Shown here: positions 1 through 11,115 of the stretch, in pieces
Layout of the letters: each line of letters starts with the position of its first letter
Numbering within the stretch: position 1 is the first letter of the stretch
Assembly: GCF_004342605.1 (NCBI RefSeq)
Contig: NZ_SLZL01000006.1
Span: 1-64,000 of the forward strand
Reading direction: 5' to 3'
DNA: 64,000 nucleotides
Source: Caulobacter sp. BK020
GTDB lineage: Bacteria; Pseudomonadota; Alphaproteobacteria; Caulobacterales; Caulobacteraceae
The notes under the pieces: generated by a model
What the model was told of the DNA's origin: nothing
Databases searched by the model: none
What the model saw: the letters and a program-made list of their open reading frames with translations, nothing else
Translations under genes and position numbers: made by a program

Positions 1-1778
1 GTGACCAGGTCGCGGTTGCCGTTGTTGGTCACCGTCACCGCGCCCAGCTCGTAGCGGGCATAGGGGATCTGCAGCACCGTCTCGGCGCTGGCCGACGGGA
101 TCTTGGGCTTCTTCTTGCCGAACAGATTGCCGATCAGGGCCCCGAGCACGAAGCCGACGAAAGCGCCGATGCCGGGAGCAATGAGGTTGAGGGCCAACCA
201 GGAATTTCCCAGGCCAAGCTGGGCCGTGATGAAGGCCCCGGCAGTCGATACCCCGGCGCTGGACGTCACCGACAGGGTGGCGGTCGTCATCGCCCACGCG
301 CCGGCCGCAGAGCCGATCGAGGACAAGACCACGCCGGCCGTGGTTTGCGGCTGCACGACCATAGAGCCCAGCTTGGAGCCGAGGAACGCGCCGACCGCGT
401 TGGCGACCAAGGTCGCGCCTCCGCCCCCCTTGAAGAGCTGATCGGTATGGAAGCCGTCGAAGATGTGGGCCGCGCCCTCCTGGACGATGTTGGTCACGGC
501 CTGGTTGGTCAGAGTCGAACCAATGGTGTTGAACAGTTCCGCCCCGAAACCCTTGACGCCGAGCGCTTGGCCCAACTCCATCGTCAATAGCGAACTCACC
601 GAGCCGATCGCCGCCGATTGCAGGCGGTTCCACACGTCTTGGCCGAACGCCGTAGCGTTGGCGCTGGTCATCACCGATTCAATCTTGGTACCGGAAGCCA
701 GCGCGACGCCGATCTGGTTGCCGATCGCGCCCAGCACCGATGAATAGACGATCCCTGTGACGCTATCCCCGCCTGACAGGTAGTCGCCGATTTTCGAACC
801 GATCAGCGAACCGAGCTGGCCCGCGCCCTTGGCGCTGAGCGTAACCTTCACCGTCTGGCCGCCTGGACGCCCCTCGATGATGTAATAGGCTCGATTTGGA
901 GACGCCAGGGCGGTGGCCTTGGCTGCGTCACCAGACTTGAGCGCCTGAATGGCCTGGACTCGGCCCAGTTGTTGCTGCGCCAGCACCTGGCCGGCGAGCG
1001 CTCGGGAGAATTCTGTCTGCGTCACGACCATGACGCCGCCATCATCGACAACGTGACCCGCCGAAAGCCCCTGAGCCTCAGGCGTTCCTTCCAGGACGAT
1101 CAAACCGTTCCAAATCGTATTGCCCGCCTCGGGGATTACGGTCGGCGCGTCCATGACCGTTTTCCGCCCTTGCTGGGCGAAGACAATGAAATCCTTCTTA
1201 TAGGAATCGTCGTTCAGGATCTGATTGACGTCCGTAGCGAACCGATCCTCGACCTTGGCGGCCTTGTTCCACAGGTGGTCGCCAGCGAAGGGATGCCAGA
1301 GTTCATGCACGGAGACCTGGACGATCTGCTGGAAGTTGTAGCTGCTCGCGCCTGTTCCGGGCGTGCCGTTGTGGGAATTGTCGAGGTTGATGACTAGGCT
1401 GACGCCATAGGGCAACGCCATGTTGGTTGCGTAGATCGGATCGCCATCGGCGTCCTTCTGGGTGTGATACCAGCGCGCGACGCCGGTATTCCCCGTCATA
1501 TTCCCGCTTGAAAATCCAAACTGGCCGGCAACCGAGCCGGCGTGACCCAGGACGACCTGCACGCCGGCCGTCTTCGCCCCATGCATGGCGAAGATTTCCT
1601 GGATCGGCTGCACAGAGCCGTAGTCCGTGTTCAATTCGTCCACGTAGGCCGTGGCCAAGGCCTGTGTCTCGGCCACGACATAGAGCTTGGGCAGACCCAA
1701 CCCCGAGGGCGGCGTGTAGATGTAGGTTCCACCGCCCGCGTTAATGAAGGTCGCGTGTGAGAAGGTGAATGTGGGCAT
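1..1778 (-). CDS. Large probable type I secretion substrate with metzincin-like zinc motif (partial, C-terminus outside window)
   Basis: The first 592 codons are visible; the gene runs off the left edge. It starts at ATG 1778, 2 bases after the stop of the preceding gene, with GGAAG upstream. There is no N-terminal signal peptide. Residues 158-168 read HELWHPFAGDH: HExxH with a third His at the metzincin position, although Gly is at position 9 of the motif rather than 8. Met209 in TVMDAP could be a Met-turn. Residues 300-560 are rich in Gly, Ala and Ser, with glycine-zipper-like hydrophobic runs such as GAFVGFVLGALIGNLFG. Lying last in an ABC-HlyD operon and lacking a Sec signal, it is probably the exported substrate. 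That is an inference: any RTX repeats or C-terminal secretion signal would lie outside the window. No family was recognised. Confidence 0.75.
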   Translation of the reverse strand, partial: MPTFTFSHATFINAGGGTYIYTPPSGLGLPKLYVVAETQALATAYVDELNTDYGSVQPIQEIFAMHGAKTAGVQVVLGHAGSVAGQFGFSSGNMTGNTGVARWYHTQKDADGDPIYATNMALPYGVSLVINLDNSHNGTPGTGASSYNFQQIVQVSVHELWHPFAGDHLWNKAAKVEDRFATDVNQILNDDSYKKDFIVFAQQGRKTVMDAPTVIPEAGNTIWNGLIVLEGTPEAQGLSAGHVVDDGGVMVVTQTEFSRALAGQVLAQQQLGRVQAIQALKSGDAAKATALASPNRAYYIIEGRPGGQTVKVTLSAKGAGQLGSLIGSKIGDYLSGGDSVTGIVYSSVLGAIGNQIGVALASGTKIESVMTSANATAFGQDVWNRLQSAAIGSVSSLLTMELGQALGVKGFGAELFNTIGSTLTNQAVTNIVQEGAAHIFDGFHTDQLFKGGGGATLVANAVGAFLGSKLGSMVVQPQTTAGVVLSSIGSAAGAWAMTTATLSVTSSAGVSTAGAFITAQLGLGNSWLALNLIAPGIGAFVGFVLGALIGNLFGKKKPKIPSASAETVLQIPYARYELGAVTVTNNGNRDLV

Positions 1779-1780
1779 GG

Positions 1781-2467
1781 CTATCGCTTCCGAGCGGGGG
1801 CTTCAGTGATAGCCGAAAGTCTCAGTTGGGCCGGCCCATAGCCGGCGCGCAGGCTTTTCACATAGTAGGGAATGGCGGCCCGATCGCCTTCGCAGATCTC
1901 GGCCATGTATCCGCGGATGAAGGCGATCTCGACGATCCTTCGCCGACCGGCTTGCTCTATGCGACCCAACCTGGATTGGTACGCGTCGTAGGAGTCGCAA
2001 CGATTCTCATCGACGGAGAAGTCCCGCACGGCACGGACATAGTCGCCGACGTCGTCCTGGGCAGCTTCGGCGTCCAGGACGCAGTCGACATCGACGTCGT
2101 AGCCCATGAAGATGCCATTCCTGGCGTTGGCCGTCGTCACCGCCCGAGCGACCTCGCCTGCGGGACAGGCCTTGGCTTCAGCGGGCAGGCGATAGGGGCA
2201 GACACCATCAATCAGCGGGAACGGCGGAACGCGCAGATCCCCACCGACCGTCCCGTCGCGTCGCTTCGCGTGCACGAAAGCCGGCGGAACCGCATTTTGG
2301 ATATGTCGTCCGGGCGTGGGAGCGAGGCGTCGCGCCAATTCATCGGATGCGCAGTTCGCCGGCGGCGCGGTCGCTTGAACGGCGACTGATGGCGCGACGG
2401 GTGCCGAACAGGACGTGCACAGTCCCGCGAGCATCCCAGCCCAGACAACGCCACTTGGAAGTTTCAC
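1781..2467 (-). CDS. Small exported protein of the type I secretion operon, Sel1/TPR-like C-terminus
   Basis: This encodes 228 residues from a GTG at 2467. That codon overlaps the HlyD stop (GTGA), which favours it over the longer upstream start reaching into hlyD. A hydrophobic N-terminus (about residues 5-20) followed by Cys residues suggests export; CTSC is a poor lipobox, so lipidation is uncertain. About residues 185-225 contain AIPYYVKSLRAGYGPAQLRL, which resembles one Sel1/TPR helix pair. Several Cys in the middle could form disulfides. The gene lies between the HlyD adaptor and the large substrate, so a periplasmic accessory or immunity role is possible, but no function is recognised. 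Confidence 0.7.
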   Translation of the reverse strand: MKLPSGVVWAGMLAGLCTSCSAPVAPSVAVQATAPPANCASDELARRLAPTPGRHIQNAVPPAFVHAKRRDGTVGGDLRVPPFPLIDGVCPYRLPAEAKACPAGEVARAVTTANARNGIFMGYDVDVDCVLDAEAAQDDVGDYVRAVRDFSVDENRCDSYDAYQSRLGRIEQAGRRRIVEIAFIRGYMAEICEGDRAAIPYYVKSLRAGYGPAQLRLSAITEAPARKR

Positions 2468-3854
2468 CGCTCTCTCCCCGCCTCGGAAACCGTCTTCGCC
2501 ACCGGCGACCACAGAAAATCAATCACCCGCCGTTTGCCCGTCACGATCTCGACCGAAGCGCTCATCCCAGCCGACAGCAAAGCTTGTTTGCCGTCAACGT
2601 TAAGTCGCGCCTGCGACAGCTTCACCCGCACGGGGAACACCAAGCCTCTTTTTTCATCGACGATCGCATCCGGCGAGACCTGCACCACCTCCCCGCTCAG
2701 CGTGCCGTAGCGGGTGAACGGATAGGCCTCCAGCTTGACGACCGCGCGATCGCCGACATGGACGAAGCCGATGTCGCGGCCCAGGACCAGGGCCTCGACC
2801 ACCAGGGCCTCGCCGTCGGGAACGATGGTGACGATCGGCTTGCCCGCCTCGGCCACCTCGCCCAGGGTGGTCACCGACACCGCCTGGACGATCCCGCCGA
2901 CCGGGGCGCTGAGGGTCTGCAGGCCGCGCTTCTGCTGGGCCTTCTTCAGGGCGTCGGCGCGGGTGGCGGCCAGGCCTTCGGCCTCGGCCCGCTCCTGGGC
3001 GGCCTGGCCGACGAACGACTGGGTCAGCTCGGCCCCGTCGCGGGCCAGGGAGGCGACCTGGGCGCGGGCCTCGTCCAGCCGGCCGCGCTGGGCGACCAGG
3101 TCCTGCTCGGCGGTGACCATGGCCTGTTCCTGCTGCAAGAGCTTCTGGCGCGCGCCGTAGCCCTTGGCCTCCAGCATCTTCTGGTCGTCCAGCTGGCGCT
3201 GCAGGATCGGCAGGGTGCGCTCCAGCTTGACGATCTCGGCCTGGGCCGCGCGGGCCGAGGCCTCGGCCCCGGCCCGGCGCTCGCCCAGCGAGGCGCGCTT
3301 GGCCTCGTAGGCCTGGATGCGGGCGGCCACCACCTGGCGCTCGGCCTCGGCGGCGCTGGGCTCGGCCCCTGGCGGGGCGATTACCGCGCCGCCGGTCCCG
3401 CGGCTGTAGGCCAGCAGGGCGTTGGCCCGGGCCAGGGTCAGGCCGGCGGTGGACAGTTCGGTCGTGGCGCTCTCGGCGTCGGCGTCGGCCACCGTCGGGT
3501 CAAGGGCGATCAGCAGCTGGCCGGGGCGCACGTGCTCGCCCTCGCGCACGGCGATGGCCCGCACCGTGCCGGGATCGGACGGCTCGACGCTGCGCAGGCG
3601 GCCGGTCGGCACCAGCCGGCCCTCGGCCACGGCCACGGTGTCGACCTTGGCCCAGCACGACCAGAGCAGGGTCCCCACGGCGCCGGCGATGATCGTCCAG
3701 GCGATGGCCCGGCCGATCGGCGACGGCGGCGTCTCGGCGATCTCCAGGGCGGCGGGCAGGAACTGGGTCTCGATCCGCTTGCGCGCACCGGACTTGCGGC
3801 GCCGGGTTTCTTCCTTCCAGGCGTGGACCAGCACGCGCAGGTGGGCCAGCAGGC

Positions 3855-3858
<4 letters not shown>
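2464..3858 (-). CDS. HlyD-family type I secretion membrane fusion protein
   Basis: The 464-residue protein has a short cytoplasmic N-terminus and one membrane segment (about residues 50-68). A first half of a barrel-sandwich (lipoyl-like) domain follows around 96-121. Next come a long Ala/Gln/Glu-rich coiled coil (about 125-300) and a C-terminal beta domain ending in HlyD-like sequence. Such adaptors link the inner-membrane ABC exporter to a TolC-type outer-membrane channel, and no TolC gene is visible here. The start overlaps the stop of the ABC gene by 4 bases (ATGA), showing translational coupling. Confidence 0.92.
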
Positions 3859-5987
<2,129 letters not shown>

Positions 5988-6002
5988 ACGCCGCCCCCGC
6001 AA

Positions 6003-6211
6003 CTCAAGGGCGCAACCTCGCGGAGCTGAAACACAATTGCAAGTGAGATATTTACGGCAATCTCAACTGTCGGGCGGCGAGCCGGGTATCGACATCCTTC
6101 GAGCCACGGTTCGCGCACAAGCCAGAAATTCGGTAGCCGCGATCGGGGCGTGTGATCACATCCGGCGGATGTTCGGCTATCTGGACGATAGTGAAGAACA
6201 GCTCATCAGCC
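6003..6211. promoter_or_regulatory. Intergenic region before the type I secretion operon
   Basis: This 209-base stretch lies between the start of the ABC exporter and the 3' end of the disrupted monooxygenase. It should hold the promoter of the secretion operon (minus strand). A somewhat AT-rich run lies at 6030-6065 and a palindrome TGTGATCACA at 6151-6160. No clear -35/-10 pair was identified. Confidence 0.35.
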
Positions 6212-7740
6212 TCACGGCTCACCTATCCAGCACAAGACGGCGCGGGCCAGGCTGGCGTCATCGCCGGCGTTCTCGCTGACCCAGGCCACGACACCGTCTG
6301 GACGGACGAATACGGCGCTTAGTCCCAACTGATCCCGCGGCTGGTCGCCGGTGTAGGAGATCCGTCCTCGCCAGCGATGAGCCACCGATTGAAGCGGTGC
6401 GCCTGGAGCGAAATCGAGCAGCAGGGCTTTCCCATCGCGCAGACCCTTTCGCCAGTCGAGAACGCGAAGTCAGGAACACTGCGGCCGATCAGTGGATGGC
6501 CTCCGCCGAGATCGTAGCGGAGCGATACGTTCCAGACCTTCCCGGCGAAATAGCTGGCGCCGTCCCGCGTGGCGACGAGGTCGCGGATGATGGTTTCAAG
6601 CGCACGCGTGCTCGGGGTCGGCCGCATCAGCGCGACCTGGGCGCGCGACCAGTCGAGAACACGGGCGCCCTCGGGTTGACGTTCGGCGCAATAGCTGTCG
6701 AGCAGTCCTCCAGGCGCATCGCCTCGGATCGTGGCGGCCAGCTTCCAGCCCAGGTTCATCGCGTCGCCAAGACCAAGGTTCAACCCCTGGCCGCCCAGCG
6801 GCGAATGGATATGCGCCGCGTCACCGGCAAGCAGCACCCTCCCCCGCTGATATTCGGTCGCCTGAAGAGCGCGGTCAGTCCAGGTCGTGGCGAGCCGGAG
6901 AGCGGTCAGCCTGACATCGACGCCCGAGACCCGGCGCAGCACCGCCTGTACATGTTCAAGCGTCAGCGGCTGGGTCCGGTGCGCGGCGCCACCGTCAAAA
7001 TCGACCATGGCGATCGCTCCAGGCCTTGCGTAGGTATACATGCCGGTCGCGGTATAGGTTCGCCCGAGGGCCAGCGCGCCCGGATCGGTCATCTCGGCCT
7101 CGATCGAATAACCGGTGAATTCGGGGCTGGTGCCGACGAAGTCGAAGCCTCCCGTCTTGCGCACCAGGCTGCGACCGCCGTCGCATCCGACCAGCCACTG
7201 GGCGTGGAGGCTCTTGCCGCCGGCTTGGACGCTGACCCCATCGCCCGACTCTTCGAAACCCTCAACTCGTGAACCGCGCCTGATCTCGGCGCCCAGCACG
7301 GCCGCGCGATCGGCGAGAACGGCTTCGAGAGCCTGCATGTCCACAGCGAGGTTGTCCCCCGCCGGGCTTGGTAGACGGTAAGGCCAATGCGCGGTGTCGA
7401 CGTCCTCGTGGAAAAATTGGATGCCGGCGAAGTGGCCGGCGGGCCGACGCGGCTGCTGCATCCAGTGAGGGGCGGCCTGGGCGACGCCCGGGGAAGAGCT
7501 GAAGCGCCGCGCGGCTTCGGTCGCGTCCAACAGAGCGCGGCGATCGAGGGCCTGGAGGGTCGGCGCCGAGAGGCCACGCATGCCGAACGGTAGCCGCTTC
7601 AGTGGAGAGCGGGGATCCGAAGCCTCTTCAAGGACGACCACCGTGACGCCGCCAAGCCTGAGCTCGCAGGCGAGGAAGAGTCCCACCGGACCGGCGCCAA
7701 CGATGACGACGTCATAAGTAGAGGAGTGATGGAAAGGCAT
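6212..7740 (-). pseudogene. FAD-dependent aromatic-ring-hydroxylase-like monooxygenase, frameshifted near the 3' end
   Basis: ATG 7740 is preceded by AGGAG at good spacing. The N-terminus has the FAD dinucleotide-binding motif GAGPVGL, then VGCDGGRS, and later RVLLAGDAAHIHSPLGGQGL, all typical of class A flavin monooxygenases (MhpA/PgaE-like). The starting frame stops at 6319 after unrelated sequence. Another frame continues from about 6445 to a TGA at 6212 with expected family sequence: LRDGKALLLDFAPG, then ISYTGDQPRDQLGL and VFVRPDGVVAWV. The span is one base short of a multiple of three, so a 1-base deletion around 6430-6445 explains it. This is either a real pseudogene or a sequencing error. 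The intact protein would have about 509 residues. Confidence 0.85.
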
Positions 7741-7872
7741 AGGGGCTCCTTGGTCGATAGTGTTCGACCGGAGCGTTCCTCGGGCTGGAGACCGCGCGGA
7801 CGAACAACGGGCGCTCGCCAGAGCGTCCAGGGTTCGTCGCGGGGGTCCCGGGCGCGAAGCCAAAGACCAGAG

Positions 7873-7912
7873 CTTTCGTTACCGAAAGGACTTGGGCTTA
7901 CCAGACCAAGTC
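7873..7912. promoter_or_regulatory. Two adjacent inverted repeats upstream of the monooxygenase
   Basis: CTTTCG-N4-CGAAAG (7873-7888) directly abuts GACTTGG-N10-CCAAGTC (7889-7912). They lie 130-170 bases before the monooxygenase start, in a 277-base gap. Such arms are typical operator sites for dimeric repressors. No regulator gene is adjacent, so the assignment is an inference. Confidence 0.35.
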
Positions 7913-8017
7913 TGCCTTTTCCGACAGGGGTGCATAGCGGAGTCACCACCGATTTTCAATTGGCGCCGCTGCTCGACTAGGCCTGGACGGGCCCTGCTGC
8001 CGCCCGACCCGCGATGG

Positions 8018-10327
8018 TCACCGTGCGGCGTTGGTTCGGCGGACCAACGCGACATCACGCTCGCAGGCCGCGGTCGCGCCATCCACGGCGATCGACCGCG
8101 CGCCGTCGCAGCCCAGGCGGACGGCCAGGACCGGCTGGCCCTCGATGCTGGCCTCGACGCCCCGCTTGCCGGCCGCCTTGACGACGAACGCCTTGGACAG
8201 CGAGTCGAGCTCCACCCGACCGTCGCGACGCAGATAGCTGCCATCCGCCACGAACCAGCGCTCGGGCTTTTGCGGCGCGCCGCCCTCGGGATAGGTCAGC
8301 GCCAGGATGTAGGCGTCGGTCTCCCAGCCGCCGAGAACGGCGTTGGCGTTGCGGTGGCGGATCCGGCCGTCGGCCAGCAGGTTGAAATAGACGTCGGTCA
8401 CCTGCCCTTTCTGGTGAAGCCGCACGAGCAGGTAGTCCTTGGTCTCGAAACGCTCGATCCGGGGAGGGCCGGCCGAACCATTGGGGGTCAGGGCGACGAT
8501 GAACTTCATGCGGTCGGATGTCCCCGGCGCCTGCAGCCGCAGATAGGGCCGGGCTTCGTCGGGCGCGTGGTCCTTCAGGCCGGCGCCTTGGGCCATGCGC
8601 AGCAATTCCGGATAGTCGGTGGGCAGGCCGCCGTCGGGCAGGGGCTGCGGAAACAGCGGCTGGACCGCCACCTCGGCGTCGCCGTTCCTGACGGTGATCA
8701 CCTGGCCCTGCCGCTTGGCCTCGCCCTCGTAATGCAGCAGCCACTCGAACTGGCCCGGCTGCCACCCCTTCAGGTCGTCGATCACCAGGATCACGTCGCC
8801 CAGCCACAGGAAGTTGCGATACTTCCGCTCGAACACGCTGGCGTTTGGCCCCGTGGCGTCGGCCCAGACGAAGCGGAGATCGCCCGCATCGACCAGATGG
8901 TCGACCCGTCCCGGGAAATGCGAGCCGTCATACGTGTTGCTGGCCGGCTCGGCCTTGCCGTCCAGGGTGACAACATTGTGGGCCACGCTCTGGCGGTAGT
9001 AGCCGTCGTATTCGGGCCGCGAATAGCTGCTGTTGCCGGAGTCGATCAGAAGCTGCTTGCCCTTGTGCCACAGGATGAAGCTGCCGGCGTCGGCGTGGTT
9101 ATGGTTCCAGGTGAAGCCGGAGCGCACCGCCAGATAGGTCGCGTCCGGCGCCCAGGACGAGCGCATCGTCGCCGAGCCCAGATCGCGGTCGATCCAGCGG
9201 GTCGGCAGGCCCGGCCCTCGCGCCGCCTCGGTGCGAGCCTTAGCGGGAGGCCACTGCACCATGTTCTCCGGCTCGCTCCAGACATCCTGGCCGGGATTGG
9301 AGCGGACCTGGTCAAGGTACCAGAGATAGCTGGGCCGCTGGTCGCCGCTGGCCCATAGGTTGACCAGGGCGTGCGCTCCGCTGGCCGTAGGATTGCCGTC
9401 GCCGAAGTTGGTTGAGAGCGCTCCGGTCCCGGTCGGATAGAGGTTCTGGATGAACAGGTCGGCGACTCCGGCCAGGCGCGGGGTCGGCGCGGGTTTTTCG
9501 GTGAAGGCGTCAAGCCAGGCCCGCTTGAACCTCAGATAGCCTTCGACAGCGAAGTCGGCGTAGTTGATGCTTTCGACGAAGGCCCCGTTGGCGGCGAAAT
9601 GCTGGGGCTTGGTCTCGATCGCGCTGCCGTCATAGGCGGCCCATTGCTCGGCGGCCTCGTCGATCCGCCGGATCCAGGCGTCGGCCTGGGGTTCCTCGGT
9701 CTTGACCGCTATGGCCGCCACGCCGGCGCCGAACACGATGTGGCTGAACCAGTTGTGGCCCATGGTGTCGAGGCTGTGGATGCGCTCCGCCCCATCGACC
9801 CAGTCGGCCAGGATCGGCTTGATCGCGCCCTTGATCAGGGCCTCGGCCAGGCGGTCGCGGTCGGCCGGGGTCAAGGCGTCGTAGATCGCATCGAAGGTCA
9901 GGCCGTAGGCATAGGCGCTGGTGCCCATACCCAGGTCGGAGTTCCAGACCGGCGTGCGGGCCAGCAGCGGCTTGTCGGTGACCCAGTTGGGTCGGGTCGC
10001 ATAGACGTCCAGCAAAGCCTTGGCGCGGTCGGCGTAGCGGCGCTCGCCGGTCATGCGATAGGCCAGGGCCAGGTCCATCAGCGCTGCGTTGAGCTCGCGG
10101 TCATTGGTCGGCTTGTGGGTCAAGGCCTCGTCGGCCTGTCCGTGCGCATGGGTCCAGGCCGCCCTGGCGTCCGGATCCTCGGCCACGCGGGCGCGAAATT
10201 GCGCGACGTGTCGGTCGCTGAACGCCAGGTAGGGATGGCCCGACCGCAAGGTCTGGGCCTGGGCCGCCCCGCCGATCAGACAGGCCGCCAGGGCCAGGCC
10301 GGAAACTCGCCACATCACGCCACGCAC
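8018..10327 (-). CDS. Secreted alginate-lyase/heparinase II-III-like polysaccharide lyase
   Basis: This 769-residue protein starts best at GTG 10327, five bases after GGGAGGGGAG; an ATG at 10315 is too far from it. A signal peptide ends near AAQAQ. The N-terminal alpha-helical half (about 30-330) begins HPYLAFSDRHVAQFRARV, as in alginate-lyase-type domains. The C-terminal half is beta-rich and heparinase II/III-like, with SGFTWNHNHADAGSF and LLIDSGNSSYSRPEYDGYYR. Together these resemble PL15/PL17-type enzymes that cleave uronic-acid polymers or oligomers by beta-elimination in the periplasm. The exact substrate cannot be read from sequence. A palindromic operator lies just upstream. Confidence 0.85.
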   Translation of the reverse strand: MRGVMWRVSGLALAACLIGGAAQAQTLRSGHPYLAFSDRHVAQFRARVAEDPDARAAWTHAHGQADEALTHKPTNDRELNAALMDLALAYRMTGERRYADRAKALLDVYATRPNWVTDKPLLARTPVWNSDLGMGTSAYAYGLTFDAIYDALTPADRDRLAEALIKGAIKPILADWVDGAERIHSLDTMGHNWFSHIVFGAGVAAIAVKTEEPQADAWIRRIDEAAEQWAAYDGSAIETKPQHFAANGAFVESINYADFAVEGYLRFKRAWLDAFTEKPAPTPRLAGVADLFIQNLYPTGTGALSTNFGDGNPTASGAHALVNLWASGDQRPSYLWYLDQVRSNPGQDVWSEPENMVQWPPAKARTEAARGPGLPTRWIDRDLGSATMRSSWAPDATYLAVRSGFTWNHNHADAGSFILWHKGKQLLIDSGNSSYSRPEYDGYYRQSVAHNVVTLDGKAEPASNTYDGSHFPGRVDHLVDAGDLRFVWADATGPNASVFERKYRNFLWLGDVILVIDDLKGWQPGQFEWLLHYEGEAKRQGQVITVRNGDAEVAVQPLFPQPLPDGGLPTDYPELLRMAQGAGLKDHAPDEARPYLRLQAPGTSDRMKFIVALTPNGSAGPPRIERFETKDYLLVRLHQKGQVTDVYFNLLADGRIRHRNANAVLGGWETDAYILALTYPEGGAPQKPERWFVADGSYLRRDGRVELDSLSKAFVVKAAGKRGVEASIEGQPVLAVRLGCDGARSIAVDGATAACERDVALVRRTNAAR

Positions 10328-10373
10328 CACGTCTCCCCTCCCTGTCGTTGTCATCGCTTCTTTGGTTTGCCGA

Positions 10374-10387
10374 TGATATCGATATCA
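10374..10387. promoter_or_regulatory. Palindromic operator TGATATCGATATCA before the lyase gene
   Basis: This is a perfect 14-base palindrome with a central CG, 47 bases upstream of the lyase start. A 13/14 match lies before the TonB receptor of the same locus. The form resembles LacI-family operators. The regulator is not in the window. Confidence 0.6.
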
Positions 10388-10421
10388 ATTCTATCAGCAA
10401 GGCCGTCAGGAAAAGCCGACG

Positions 10422-11084
10422 CTAGGCCAGCGCGAGATTGACCGCGATGCTCCGGCGCACGCCGGGACTCCTGAACGGATAGACGCAGTGCAGCATCCAT
10501 GACGGCCACAGGTAGAATTCGCCCACCACCGGTTTGACGACGAAAAGGTTGCGCACGCCCACCGCGCTGCGGCTGTCGATGAATTGCAAGCATCCGGCGG
10601 TGTTCTGGCGCGCCTTGTCGGCCCGGAACTCGGCCTCGTAACCCGGGGGCACGCGAAGATAGCCGACGCTGCTGAACAGGCACCCCTGATGAAAGTGCGC
10701 CGGATTGTAGTCGCCGGCGACCATGTCGTTGACCCAGCCTTCCTTGATCTGAATCTGCAGCTTCTTGTCCGCCAGTTCCTCGGTCCGCTCGTAGTCGCCG
10801 TAGTGCATCAGGGCGTTTTCGCAGCGGTAGGCGTAGGCGCGGGCGACATCGTAGAGGAAGTCGGCGATCTCTGGCGTTTCGCGGATCACGTCGGTGAACC
10901 GCATCTCGGTGCTGACCGCTCCCGCCAGGTGCGCCGACCAGTCGCGCGCCGCCACCTCGTCCGGGCGCTGGGCCAGTTCGTCGATGCGCGCGTTCAGCCG
11001 ATCCACCATCCCTTCGGGCATCGTCGCCTTGAGGATGGTGGGGCTGAATGGCGCGACGAGTTTTAGGTCGTAGTCACTGGTCAT
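10422..11084 (-). CDS. Putative 2OG-Fe(II) oxygenase (PF13759-like)
   Basis: The 220-residue protein has no signal peptide. Probable iron ligands are His in NPAHFHQG (near 128) and His in WPSWMLHCVYPF; the Arg in SPGVRRSIAVN would bind 2-oxoglutarate. This layout (Asn-x-x-His-x-His, then PSW-x-x-His, then Arg) fits the putative 2OG-Fe(II) oxygenase family PF13759. The gene starts 31 bases after the TonB receptor stop, on the same strand, so the two are probably cotranscribed. Small oxygenases next to TonB receptors are common in Caulobacterales and Xanthomonadales carbohydrate loci, but their substrate is unknown. Confidence 0.75.
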   Translation of the reverse strand: MTSDYDLKLVAPFSPTILKATMPEGMVDRLNARIDELAQRPDEVAARDWSAHLAGAVSTEMRFTDVIRETPEIADFLYDVARAYAYRCENALMHYGDYERTEELADKKLQIQIKEGWVNDMVAGDYNPAHFHQGCLFSSVGYLRVPPGYEAEFRADKARQNTAGCLQFIDSRSAVGVRNLFVVKPVVGEFYLWPSWMLHCVYPFRSPGVRRSIAVNLALA

Positions 11085-11115
11085 GATCCCACCACAACGA
11101 TCCCCTGCCCCGTCG

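Noticed and set aside
6151..6160. TGTGATCACA resembling a CRP/FNR site
   Set aside because: The half-sites touch without the normal 4-6 base spacer, so it is not a good match to either regulator.
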